Both the position numbers and the translations under genes were made by a program. From the NCBI GenBank assembly GCA_029259545.1, contig JAPHEE010000010.1:1-45111 (forward strand): DNA of 45,111 nt, in the 5' to 3' direction. The stretch comes from Candidatus Alkanophaga volatiphilum. GTDB lineage: Archaea > Halobacteriota > Syntropharchaeia > Alkanophagales > B39-G2. The notes beneath the pieces were generated by a model, which was not told where the DNA came from, did not search any database, and saw nothing but the letters and a program-made list of their open reading frames with translations. Positions within the stretch are counted from its first letter, which is position 1. Every line of letters starts with the position of its first letter. Below, in pieces: positions 32,616-42,477 of the stretch.

Positions 32616-33141
32616 CCCGCGAGCGGCATGCGGTAGCTGTGAGCTGCCCTGATCCGACGCGGTCGTGTTCTCAGTCGGAATGATCGCCTGGCTTTTAAGT
32701 GAGGTGATGCCTACGTCATCAGAGCATTTCAAAAGTAGAAGGAGCACAAAGTATTCTTCCGGACATCTTCAGCTAAATCGACCGTCCACTAGCTATTAAG
32801 GCTTCCTTAGCGTTTATATACTCCAGAGGCATGCCGTTAGGGTTTGGAACGCTATCAGTCGGCGGTAGTGCGCCGAGAATCATCTTTTAACCTCCTTTTC
32901 GAGAATTCCGCATCAAACTCCTCAGCGCAGCTACAAACTCGCTTCGAGCATCAAAAAGCCTGCGGCAATGCAGCGACACTATCCCCTCTAATTCTCGTCT
33001 CCTCAGCCTCCTTTCGCCGGCTCAACCTCAAGTGAGCCAGCAGAAGGTGAGCGCGCCTCTTACGCGTCTCAGTAGAGGCATTTAGCTGTTTATACCATCA
33101 GCATGGCGCAACTTTGTGCTGATGTCGTACCACGAGCGTGA
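32616..33141. other. 526-nt low-coding stretch between K+ channel relic and ribH
   Basis: No intact recognisable gene. On the minus strand a fragment ending LFDARSEFVAALRSLMRNSR plus KGG stops at 32887 and is followed 3 nt later by a small frame with a good ribosome-binding site (next entry). TATA-like TTTATATACT (about 32813-32822) and TTTATACC (about 33089-33096) are present. It may hold the remains of another gene. Confidence 0.4.
32773..32883 (-). CDS. Small open frame (36 aa) with ribosome-binding site, or gene fragment
   Basis: ATG 32883 is preceded by GGAGGTTAAAAG, a strong ribosome-binding site, and encodes a 36-residue peptide starting MILGALPPTDSVPNPNGMPL and ending in GRSI. The sequence is not low-complexity and looks protein-like. 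I do not recognise it. The upstream fragment ends in the same frame with one stop between, so it could be the tail of one damaged gene instead of a free small protein. Confidence 0.3.
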   Translation of the reverse strand: MILGALPPTDSVPNPNGMPLEYINAKEALIASGRSI

Positions 33142-33582
33142 TCAGCTGTCGCTGCCGCGGTGAACTGCTCTTAGCCGCTTCACCATTTTCACGGCGGCTT
33201 CCACCGCCCGCTTCGCATACTCCACCCGCTCCTGCGCTTCAAGTCTCGTCTCGCCAGGTCCCGAAATGCCGAGCGTTACTGGCTTCTCAAATTCCAAAGA
33301 TAAATCCACAAGTTTTCGAGCGGCGTGTTGCGCCACGATTTCATCGTGCTCCGTTGCGCCCTCGATGACGCAGCCGAGCGTCACGACCGCATCTATGTTT
33401 TCATCCTTCAGCAGCGTCTTCACGGCGAGCGGCATGTCGAAAACTCCCGGCACTCTGAGTATACGCTCAACACTAGCTCCAAGGAATTCCGCATGCTCCC
33501 TACCGAGAATTTCCATCTGGTACGTGATGTCGCGGTGGAACTCGGAGACGACGAAAGCCAGCCTTATTTTCCCTTCAGTCAT
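33142..33582 (-). CDS. ribH: 6,7-dimethyl-8-ribityllumazine synthase
   Basis: The 146-residue protein has the RibH landmarks [54 protein letters not shown] (with the catalytic His-bearing loop) and [20 protein letters not shown]. It condenses the ribityl pyrimidine with the four-carbon donor, the penultimate step of riboflavin synthesis, supplying FMN/FAD and the deazaflavin F420 branch. It follows ribC by 10 nt in one operon. Confidence 0.93.
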   Translation of the reverse strand: MTEGKIRLAFVVSEFHRDITYQMEILGREHAEFLGASVERILRVPGVFDMPLAVKTLLKDENIDAVVTLGCVIEGATEHDEIVAQHAARKLVDLSLEFEKPVTLGISGPGETRLEAQERVEYAKRAVEAAVKMVKRLRAVHRGSDS

Positions 33583-33592
33583 CTTAACACCC

Positions 33593-35157
<1,565 letters not shown>

Positions 35158-35222
35158 ACGCTACTACATTCGCGTCCCGATATTTAGCTTTTATGCTGCA
35201 TGGGATGGTGAACCCTGTGATG

Positions 35223-36047
35223 CTACAAAAAAGTGGGGAAAAATTGGGGGTGAGTCCTCCTTCTGAGCAGCAGAAACACCGCTCCGAGCGTCAGCAATGA
35301 CGGGAGCAGCGGCGTCGGATACTCAGGAACGGAGCGCGTCTGCCAGAAGTATGCAAGGATGTTGTCCAGAAGCTCTTCGTTGTCGGCTAAGTTGAAACAG
35401 AGGTCGCTCCACATCCACTCGTCGCCTATCGCCACTACTACGCCGTCTTCAGCGGTGTCGTTGACCGCTAACAGACAGTATTTAACGAATAATCCCTCAT
35501 ACCCACCTATCTCCTTTGAAGAGCCGGAAACTTTTATTTCATGAGCTGTGAGACCAATCGTCCCAATTGTGCCGTTCACTTCGGATAACCCTTTTGTTAT
35601 AGGATGGTATCCAAACTCATTGATCACAGACAGCAACTTGTAGCTGCCAAACTCTATGCCAAACTCTTTGGTTATCTCATTGGCGTATGCTTTTTTTCTC
35701 TCATCCTGCGTGATAACGAGTTGCCCGCCGCTTTTCACCCAGTCTATGATGGCTTGCGCCTCTTCGTCTGGAATGTTCTTAACGGGCGTCAGCACGAAAA
35801 GCGCATCGTAATTGCTCAGCAGCGATGCATTCACATGCCTCGCATAATCCACAGTCCAGCCCTGCTCCACAAGTTCATTACGGAACTCCCTCCAGAAACT
35901 GCTGTTCTTATAACTGTACTGCACCCAGCCGTCCTCCGATGGGCACCACCTCTTATACAGAACCAGCGCCTTCCCACCATGCCACTCTGCGACCGCAGGC
36001 GTTATGAAGATTACGAGCAGGAATGCCGCTGCTGCCGCCACGAACAC
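35223..36047 (-). CDS. Secreted glutamine-amidotransferase-like protein with archaeosortase-type tail
   Basis: The protein starts with a signal peptide (FVAAAAAFLLVIFITPAVAE). The body (ALVLYKRWCPSED, DYARHVNASLLSNYDALFVL, QAIIDWVKSGGQLVITQDER) looks like the flavodoxin-like GATase/DUF4350 fold without an obvious nucleophile. The C-terminus VPEYPTPLLPSLLTLGAVFL then LLRRR has the PEF-CTERM layout (PE-motif, one membrane helix, Arg cluster) recognised by archaeosortase, so it is probably processed and placed on the surface. Eleven residues continue after the Arg cluster, which is longer than usual. GTG 36047 is chosen because the signal peptide begins there. Confidence 0.65.
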   Translation of the reverse strand: MFVAAAAAFLLVIFITPAVAEWHGGKALVLYKRWCPSEDGWVQYSYKNSSFWREFRNELVEQGWTVDYARHVNASLLSNYDALFVLTPVKNIPDEEAQAIIDWVKSGGQLVITQDERKKAYANEITKEFGIEFGSYKLLSVINEFGYHPITKGLSEVNGTIGTIGLTAHEIKVSGSSKEIGGYEGLFVKYCLLAVNDTAEDGVVVAIGDEWMWSDLCFNLADNEELLDNILAYFWQTRSVPEYPTPLLPSLLTLGAVFLLLRRRTHPQFFPTFL

Positions 36048-36571
36048 TTTCTTGACCGTTCTTCTCTCCCTTTTACACGTTCGTATAAGTCATATTTAAG
36101 TTTTTCCGGAGCAGGGAGGAGTTGGTTCAAATAAAAGAAATGTATCATGCTTTAACTCAAATCCTGCCTCACTAGAACATCTTTTTTGCGCGTTTGACAT
36201 TTTCCTTTAAAGGTTTTAAACCTTGCTCCATTACCAAAATGGATGGATTCGGCTTCACGAATAATCGCTGTTCGTATCTAGAGCTGGCAGTATTTTCACG
36301 CATCACGTATCATGAAGTTTACACGACTTGGAAATCCATTAACCGCTTTCTTGTGGAATCCTTTTGCCACTTATACCAGACATGCTGTTGATCTTCTATA
36401 CCTTAGACCCATCGGTGGCTCCGCCGCATAGAGGCTCTCAATAGCTGGTTCGTGACCGTCGATGTCGGAGAGCTAGTTTACAGTTGTTTCATCGGTTGGA
36501 GATCCCTAGATCGAGCCGTGACGATGTCGTCATGTTAACCTAACTCGATGATCAAAAGGAGAAAGTTTAAA
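36048..36571. other. About 520 nt gene-free stretch upstream of the FwdD-like gene
   Basis: TATA-like CTTAAATATG (minus strand, about 36090-36100) would serve the secreted protein. The rest (36180-36540) has short frames on both strands, none protein-like, and TTTCCTTTAAAGG/TTTTAAACC palindromes near 36205-36225. I see no tRNA, repeat or IS end in it. Confidence 0.4.
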
Positions 36572-37015
36572 ATGATGAAGCAGGAACCGACAAGGATGTT
36601 CCGAATTTCCGAATTCATAAAGCCGCCCGAAATTGAAATAACGGTAGTAACGTACCGCAGCATCTTCCAAGCGGAGCACGCACATGAGAAGTTCGGCGAC
36701 GCTTACGTGTCGCATTCCGCCGAGGTCGTGATGGATGCGAGGGACATGGAGCGCATAGGTGTGAAGGACGGCGAGAACGTGAAGCTGCAAGGCGAGCATG
36801 GCAGCGTCGTGGTTCGAGCGAGGAGGGATGATGAGAGGCACGAAGGCATCGCCTTCATGTGTAACAGCATCTTCGCAAACCTCCTTGCTACGCCCACGCA
36901 GCAGCACGCTCTGCCGAGTCTCAAACGTATAAGGGTAAGAGTTTCAGCCACTAAAGAGAAGATAACTGACATGAGAGATATTATTAGGATGAAAAGCTCT
37001 GTGACCTCCTCATAG
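36572..37015 (+). CDS. FwdD-like molybdopterin-dinucleotide-binding protein
   Basis: The product (about 147 residues) has the double-psi-beta-barrel pattern of the C-terminal cofactor-binding domain of molybdopterin enzymes: AEVVMDARDMERIGVKDGEN, VKLQGEHGSVVVRARRDDE, HEGIAFMCNSIFANLL. As a free protein of this size it corresponds to subunit D of formylmethanofuran dehydrogenase (tungsten or molybdenum), the enzyme joining CO2 to methanofuran. No other fwd/fmd genes are in the window. ATG 36572 follows AGGAGAAAGTTTAAA and is preferred over the ATG at 36548. Its 3' end overlaps a corrinoid-protein relic on the other strand by 6 nt. Confidence 0.7.
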   Translation: MMKQEPTRMFRISEFIKPPEIEITVVTYRSIFQAEHAHEKFGDAYVSHSAEVVMDARDMERIGVKDGENVKLQGEHGSVVVRARRDDERHEGIAFMCNSIFANLLATPTQQHALPSLKRIRVRVSATKEKITDMRDIIRMKSSVTSS

Positions 37016-37452
37016 CTTTAGCTCAAAATCTTCCTTTATGCCTAACAGCTTTTTTGCCTCGGCAACAGCCTCTATGGCGTCTTCGCCGTAGCCGTCCGCT
37101 CCGATACGCTCCGCCCACTCCCTCGACACCGGGGCGCCGCCGACCATAACCTTGACACTATCCCGGAGCCCCGCCTCTTTCAACGCCTCGATAACCCTCT
37201 GTTGTGGCATTGTCGTCGTCATCAGGGCGCTAAGTCCCAGCGGGCTTTTCCTCCCGCACCGCCCGTACGAACTCCTCAGTCGGCACGTCCCCCGAGGTCT
37301 ATGCATTCGAAGCCACTGGCTTCGAGCATCGTCCGCACGATCGTTTTCCCGATGTCGTGCACGTCGAACTGCACGACGCCGATGACCACCTTGCCGAGAG
37401 CCTTCCTCTCCTTCCGCTCCTTTTTGAGCTCAGGCTTTACAAAATGTCGCTA
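37010..37452 (-). pseudogene. Corrinoid protein (MtbC/MtmC-like, B12-binding), truncated and frameshifted
   Basis: On the minus strand [20 protein letters not shown] and [20 protein letters not shown] carry the cobalt-ligating DxHxxG motif. The frame breaks near 37295 (DLG before [16 protein letters not shown]) and again near 37240, then resumes LGLSALMTTTMPQQRVIEAL and VMVGGAPVSREWAERIGADG to the natural end. About 80 residues of the N-terminal helical cap domain are absent. The point where it should begin is occupied by the IS relic at 37467-37594. The intact family carries methyl groups on B12 between a methyltransferase and a C1 carrier. This copy cannot make a full protein. Confidence 0.85.
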
Positions 37453-37466
37453 AGAAAGCCCCCGAG

Positions 37467-37594
37467 GCGAGGCTGGCTAAGGCTCCGGCGGGCTGCGGTG
37501 AGCCGCTCGCCGTCGTGAGGCTCCGAGCGGTGCTCTAGGGCGGAGCGGAGAGGCTTAAAGAAGCTCCGCCTCCAGTCGGGAGAGGCTCACTTCA
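37467..37594 (+). mobile_element. IS200/IS605-like right-end relic (tnpB tail/omegaRNA-like), copy R1
   Basis: A 128-nt stretch repeated at 41357-41488 with roughly three-quarters identity. Shared core: GGCTGCGGTGAGC, then TCGTGA, then CTCCGAGCGGTGCT, GGCGGAG, GGAGAGGCTTAAAG. It ends with an imperfect right-end hairpin GAAGCTCCGCCTCCAGTCGG plus GAGAGGCTCAC. One frame reads KAPAGCGEPLAVVRLRAVL, like the ragged C-terminus of TnpB. The core tnpB is missing. It separates the broken corrinoid gene from aroA and encodes the last codons of aroA on the opposite strand. Confidence 0.65.
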
Positions 37595-38877
37595 GCTTTT
37601 AATTTTTTTAAATCCTCAAAGAACGACGGATAAGAAATGGAAACGCACTCAGCACCTTCGACGACGGTAGTGCCGTCGGCGGCGAGTCCTGCAATGGTCA
37701 ACGCCATTGCCATCCTGTGGTCGCCCCTTGAATCGACGACTGCGCCGTGAAGCGTGCCGCCCTCGACAACCAAGCCGCCGCTCTTTTCCTCTATCTTTGC
37801 ACCCATTTTTGAGAGTTCCTCTGCTGTGGCTCTCAGCCTGTCCGTCTCTTTATGCCGCAAGTGGGCAGCGTTCGTTATCTCGGTGACGCCCTCAGCGACG
37901 GCGCCCAGAACTGCGATGGTTGGCACTAGGTCTGGAATGTTCCTAGCATCCACTCTGACCCCTCGCAATCGCCCGCCGCTCTCCACGCATACAACGCCTT
38001 TTTCTTTGTTCCATTGCACGTCCACACCCATCTCTTCTAAGATCTCTAAAATTTTCGCATCGCCCTGCGCCGACGGAAACAGGTTCCTAACGCAAACCCT
38101 GCCGACGCCGTGTCGTGCCGAGCTCACGACGGCGGCTGCGAGGATGTAGGCGGCGGAGGAAAAGTCGCCGGGTACCATGAAGCGGCGAAGGTCGTAGCTT
38201 TGCGGCTCCACCTCAAAGACCTCCTTTTCACCACTCTTTCTACGATACACGACAACATTCGCCTTTTTCATAACGTCGAGCGTGATGTTGACATAAGGTT
38301 CGGAGCTCAGCCTGCTGACGACTATTTCCACAGGATTCTCGGCGAGCGGCGCCGCGATGAGAAGGGCTGAGACGAACTGCGAGCTAATGCTTGCGTCTAT
38401 TTCCGTGCATCCTCCTTTGAGCTTGCCTTTAACTATTAGAGGAGCGGTGCCATCGCCCTTCGTCGATAGCGCCTTGGCGCCAAGCTCGTTCAGCGATTTT
38501 AAGAGCGGAGCATTCGGGCGTCGCCGTAAAGATGCATCTCCAGTCAAAACTGTGATCCCGTCGCAGAGAGCCGCCACCGCCGTGAATATCCTGAGCGTCG
38601 TCCCGGAGTTTTCGGCGTTTATCACATCATCGGGCGTCCTCGGGTGCGTGCCACGGACGACGAGCTTTTCCGAATCTTTAAGCTCTAAAGCAGCGCCGAA
38701 TGCTGCAGCGGCTTTCATCGTAGCCTTCGTGTCGCCAGAGAGTAGCGGAAAAAGGACTTCGCATCGCTTGGATCGTTTGGAAAGCGCTGCAATCGCTATC
38801 GCTCGGTGCGTGTAACTTTTCGACGGCGGCGCGAACACTTCTCCTTCAATCTCAGAGCTGTGGACTACTGCTCTCAT
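37555..38877 (-). CDS. aroA: 3-phosphoshikimate 1-carboxyvinyltransferase (EPSP synthase)
   Basis: The 440-residue EPSP synthase has the shikimate-3-phosphate and PEP site landmarks PPSKSYTHRAIAIAALS, NAENSGTTLRIFTAVAALCDG, ASISSQFVSALLIA, LRHKETDRLRATAEEL and RGDHRMAMALTIAGLAADG. It acts in aromatic amino acid synthesis. The catalytic parts are intact, but the last about 11 residues (SLSRLEAELL) are encoded by the IS relic R1. The native end was probably right after LKKLKAEV. The ATG at 38877 is clear. A divergent promoter region (38878-39020) separates it from the large unknown gene. Confidence 0.92.
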   Translation of the reverse strand: MRAVVHSSEIEGEVFAPPSKSYTHRAIAIAALSKRSKRCEVLFPLLSGDTKATMKAAAAFGAALELKDSEKLVVRGTHPRTPDDVINAENSGTTLRIFTAVAALCDGITVLTGDASLRRRPNAPLLKSLNELGAKALSTKGDGTAPLIVKGKLKGGCTEIDASISSQFVSALLIAAPLAENPVEIVVSRLSSEPYVNITLDVMKKANVVVYRRKSGEKEVFEVEPQSYDLRRFMVPGDFSSAAYILAAAVVSSARHGVGRVCVRNLFPSAQGDAKILEILEEMGVDVQWNKEKGVVCVESGGRLRGVRVDARNIPDLVPTIAVLGAVAEGVTEITNAAHLRHKETDRLRATAEELSKMGAKIEEKSGGLVVEGGTLHGAVVDSRGDHRMAMALTIAGLAADGTTVVEGAECVSISYPSFFEDLKKLKAEVSLSRLEAELL

Positions 38878-39020
38878 AACTACAACGAGCTATTAGCATC
38901 TGTTCTCTTCAAAGTTGGGCTTGCGGTGATAAAACACTGGCGGCGTCCGAGCCTGCGAGCGGCGCACCTTTCGCCCTCTGAGGGGTTATGTCGGTCGGTG
39001 GGAGAAAATGTTAATAAATA

Positions 39021-40869
39021 ATGAGTAAAAATAAAAGTGAGATGCAAATAGTTAAGGGGTACGAAGACTGGATGTACAGGGAGTTGGGGCTGTCGCCGTG
39101 CTGGGGCTACAACCTCCCGGACAAGATACCGGCGAGGTGTGAACAAATAGATATAGCGGTTTTCAACACCATCGACGAGATTATCAATAAGCATCCTCGG
39201 GAGAAGCTTTGTGGTTTCCTTCATAGACACGCCGGCAGGAAGAATAGGACGATACTCCCGTGGTTCCACTGGTTGGATGGTAGCGTCGGCGTGTTCACCA
39301 CGCTCGGGCAATACCCCAGGTCGAAGGGTGAGAGAGCCGTTATTTGCGCCCCCCTGTATAATCAACACGACAGGCTGGAATGCGAATGTGGCACCGACTA
39401 CCACGTGCCCACGCTTGAACACTTCACGTCCGTCGCGTATACAAATTACACTCTCTTAGGGCATTTTGCATTCCACTTCGATGGCGCCTTTTGGCGGTTT
39501 GAGGACACCATTTGGGGCTCGAACACTGTTGTGGTAGCAGCAGCGCTCAACCACTGCATACAGTCGAAGCCGCCGTGCAACGACGAGAGGATCTTCGAGC
39601 TCTGGGAGGAGAAAAAGTGGCGCCGGGCGAAGATCAAGAGGCTAAAAGCCTTAAAGAAGGTTTTAAAGGAGCCGACGCTTTTGAGTCTGAGGAGGGCGGA
39701 GCTCGAAGCGGCGAAAGCCGACTACTGGCCGTACAGGCGGCTCGTCGAAGTCCGATGGCCCGAGCGGTATCTGAACGTTTGGGAGTTAAAGCAGGAGATA
39801 AGGAGGCTGAGGAAGGACGCGAGAGCAAGGGAGCGGCTGGCTGTGGGCGAGCTTTTCAATAGGGTCACATATTTGCCGAAGCCTGGCGATGAAGAACTCA
39901 TGTTCCAGCCATTGCACCCTGAAGGCAAGGTCACCTTCAGGTTAATAAGCGACCTTTCGGAGCTGGAGGGAGAGATAGAGAGGGAAAAGGCAAGGATAAA
40001 AGAGACGAAACGTGAGCGTCGCCAGTTGATGCGAAAGATGCAGCGCCTCATAAAGGAGGCGATAAAGAAGTACCCCGCCCAGATAAAGGCGGAGAAGGCG
40101 GCGCTCAAAATGCCGAGGGAGCGTCTTTATAGGAAGGCGTTGAAGGAGCAAGGACGCATCATCGAGTATCTGGGGGCTAAAGAGAACTTAATAATGCTGC
40201 GAGACATGGTCATAGCGAAGCACCCTCTGCTCAGGGATAAGCGTATATATTTCGTGAGTGTGAAGCCATGGTGGACACACGTTTGTGGAGAGCCGCGTCA
40301 AGAGTTAAAGCTGCGTGGTGACTACTGGGAGGAGGAACTTTATCCTATATGGTTCGAGCGGCGGTGGCATAGGGCGCACGTACGACGGGACATGAAGGAG
40401 AGCTGCAAGGTGCGGTGGCTCGGCAGCCTCGTGTGCCCGACTCTCCTCTCTTTAATACTAAGTAACGACTCACAAGGCGACCACCAGAACAGCATCACGC
40501 GGCTCGTGTTCAGGATGCGGCACCAGAACCGCGGCATGGGCGAGTGGAAGGTGCTCTCGAGGAACACGCGTAAGAAGATCCCGTATCCTCTCATGATACG
40601 CCCGCTCCGCCTCAAAAACGGACACGCCGTCTACGGCGAGACCATTGGCGCTGAAGAATGCCGCCCGCTCCGCCCGCCTGACATCTGGTCGTTATTACTC
40701 GCTGTGGGCGTGCTTCCTCTTAGAACTCATCAACAGTACGGGGCTGCACAAATTGATCTTCTGGGCGCCCACCCGCAACCACCGCTACAGGCGTCCGTTC
40801 GTGCGCTTCAACTTCAGTTATAATTTCCTCGATCGTATCGTGGACTGGTTTATCTTGAACATCTGGTAG
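39021..40869 (+). CDS. Unrecognised large coiled-coil protein, probable frameshift near the 3' end
   Basis: I do not recognise this family. The open frame from ATG 39021 gives 600 residues ending at 40823. Residues 1-185 look globular, with CECGTDYHVPTLEHFTSV and FHFDGAFWRFEDTIWGSNTV. About 190-285 and 310-400 are long charged helices (ELEGEIEREKARIKETKRER) likely to be coiled coils. The part from 400 on is again globular (VSVKPWWTHVCGEPR). The last about 50 residues (RPLRPPDIW and on) look out of frame, whereas the overlapping frame ending at 40869 (YYSLWACFLLELINSTG, FVRFNFSYNFLDRIVDWFIL) looks native, so a one-base error near 40650-40690 is probable. A TATA-like TTAATAAATA at 39010-39019 would make ATG 39042 a leaderless start. 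Confidence 0.6.
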
Positions 40870-41171
40870 CGGCGTTGCGTCCGCGCTCGCCGATGAAGCC
40901 GACGTAGTACTGGGACAGGTAGTAGCGTCGTGGCAGAGTTTCACACGGTGCATCCTCGGCGGCTGCGGGGCGCATCGCCGACCGCCCCGGCACGTCGCTC
41001 GCACCCTCATCGCCGAGCCGATCATTGGCTCGCTTACTCATAGGGGCGGATCACAAGTCGCTTGTTAGGAATTTATGCTATGAATACAACGCTGTATGTT
41101 GCTGCCTCCTTCTTTGCGAAAAGGATCAGCGTCGCTATTCTTTTAAACCAATAATTGGGAACCTAAAACAA
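40870..41171 (+). promoter_or_regulatory. 302-nt intergenic region with tRNA-Arg promoter
   Basis: CTTTTAAAC (41140-41148) is a TATA box about 27 nt before the mature tRNA start. The rest shows only short frames (a 24-codon frame at 41080-41154 is probably chance) and no repeat. Confidence 0.55.
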
Positions 41172-41248
<77 letters not shown>

Positions 41249-41356
41249 AGTGTTAAGCATCGAACTGTTTACAAGATTTCGGCGGGAGAAAGCTTATGTT
41301 TAACATGGGATGGATCGCCGTTAGTTTCATATATTCATTTTGCAATTTTGCCATTA

Positions 41357-41488
41357 GCGAGGCTGCGGGTATAGCCTGCGGGTAGGCTGCGGTGAGCAGC
41401 CCGAACGTCGTGAAGCTCCGAGCGGTGCTATAAGGCGGAGTGGAGAGGCTTAAAGTGAAGCTCCCGGCTTAGCCGTGGAGTAGCTCAC
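41357..41488 (+). mobile_element. IS200/IS605-like right-end relic (tnpB tail/omegaRNA-like), copy R2
   Basis: A second copy of the 37467-37594 sequence, ending in a cleaner right-end hairpin: GAAGCTCCCGGCTTAGCCGT then GGAGTAGCTCAC. One frame reads GCGEQPERREAPSGAIRRSG then EA, stop, SEAPG, the kind of C-terminal tail seen in archaeal TnpB. A TATA-like CATATATT (about 41327-41334) lies 25-28 nt before the left boundary of the repeat, so the relic could be transcribed as a short RNA. It ends 22 nt before the hemC ATG and 110 nt after tRNA-Arg. Confidence 0.65.
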
Positions 41489-41510
41489 CTTAGAACGAAT
41501 AGGGTTATAG

Positions 41511-42440
41511 ATGAACAAATTCAGGTTGGGGACAAGAGGTAGCCCGCTCGCAGTGGCGCAGGCAAACGTCGTGCGTGCGGCTCTTGAGCGAGAGGGCTTT
41601 GACGTCGAGCTTAAGATCGTGAGGACGAGCGGCGACATGCATAGGGAGCCCTTACAGAAACTCAAGGAGTTCGGCGTCTTCGTCAAAGAGCTTGATGAGT
41701 ACCTGCTGAAAGGCAGGATAGATGCGGCGGTGCACAGCCTTAAAGACATACCGTCGAGCATGCGCGCCGGTCTTGAGATTTCGGCGGTCTTGCCGAGGGA
41801 AGAACCTTATGAGGCCTTCGTGAGCCGAGGGCAGAGATTAAAAGATTTAAAGGAAGGAGACGTTGTCGGCACGTCGAGCGTCCGCCGCCGAGCCCAAATG
41901 TTGCGCTTTCGCAACGACATCGTTATTAAAGAGCTGCGAGGCAACCTGAACACGAGGCTGCGAAAGCTCAAGGACGGGCTTTACGACGGTATTATCGTGG
42001 CGGAGGTAGGGCTGCATCGCCTGAACCTCATCGAAGAAGATGCACGTTGTGAGGGCGAGCTAAAGAACGGTTTGTTTTTTGAAAGGCTTCCTCTCAAGGA
42101 CTTTGTGCCTGCTGCAAATCAAGGCATCATAGCAGTAGTTACGAAAAAGGGTAGTAAGGAGTCGGCAATTCTAAAGGAGCTGCTTGACGACGCTACTACG
42201 AGAATGGAGGCTGAAGTCGAGCGTAAAATTCTGAGGGAGCTAGGCGGCGGCTGTAGAGTGCCGATAGGCGTCTTTGCGAGGTTTAAGCCGCCATCGAGGA
42301 TGGAGGTGCTTGCGGAGGTGCTTTCCGCCGATGGGAAAACGTGGGCAAGGGTCGAGCGGGTGCTCCCCGTGGAGGAGTTATCGAAGCGGGTGGAGGAGCT
42401 TGCGAGGGAAGTGCGTCTGGCTTCGAGCCGACAACCGTAA
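41511..42440 (+). CDS. hemC: Hydroxymethylbilane synthase (porphobilinogen deaminase)
   Basis: The 309-residue protein begins FRLGTRGSPLAVAQANVV, has AAVHSLKDIPSSM, VGTSSVRRRAQMLRFRND, GNLNTRLRKLKDGLYDGIIV and LGGGCRVPIGVFARF, with C248 the attachment site of the dipyrromethane cofactor. It polymerises four porphobilinogens for siroheme, heme, B12 and F430-type pigments. ATG 41511 lies just 22 nt after the right end of the IS relic R2, so its original upstream region has been replaced. TATA-like GGCTTAAAG inside R2 (about 41447-41455) may now serve. The gene is followed after 37 nt by glyA. Confidence 0.95.
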   Translation: MNKFRLGTRGSPLAVAQANVVRAALEREGFDVELKIVRTSGDMHREPLQKLKEFGVFVKELDEYLLKGRIDAAVHSLKDIPSSMRAGLEISAVLPREEPYEAFVSRGQRLKDLKEGDVVGTSSVRRRAQMLRFRNDIVIKELRGNLNTRLRKLKDGLYDGIIVAEVGLHRLNLIEEDARCEGELKNGLFFERLPLKDFVPAANQGIIAVVTKKGSKESAILKELLDDATTRMEAEVERKILRELGGGCRVPIGVFARFKPPSRMEVLAEVLSADGKTWARVERVLPVEELSKRVEELAREVRLASSRQP

Positions 42441-42477
42441 AACCTATAAACCGGAGCACCTAAGGGGCGGCTGACGG

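Noticed and set aside
36194-36391. 65-codon open frame upstream of the FwdD-like gene
   Set aside because: Composition is not protein-like, there is no ribosome-binding site, and the surroundings are AT-rich non-coding sequence.
40850-41041. 63-codon minus-strand frame after the large unknown gene
   Set aside because: No ribosome-binding site or family resemblance. Likely chance in GC-rich sequence.
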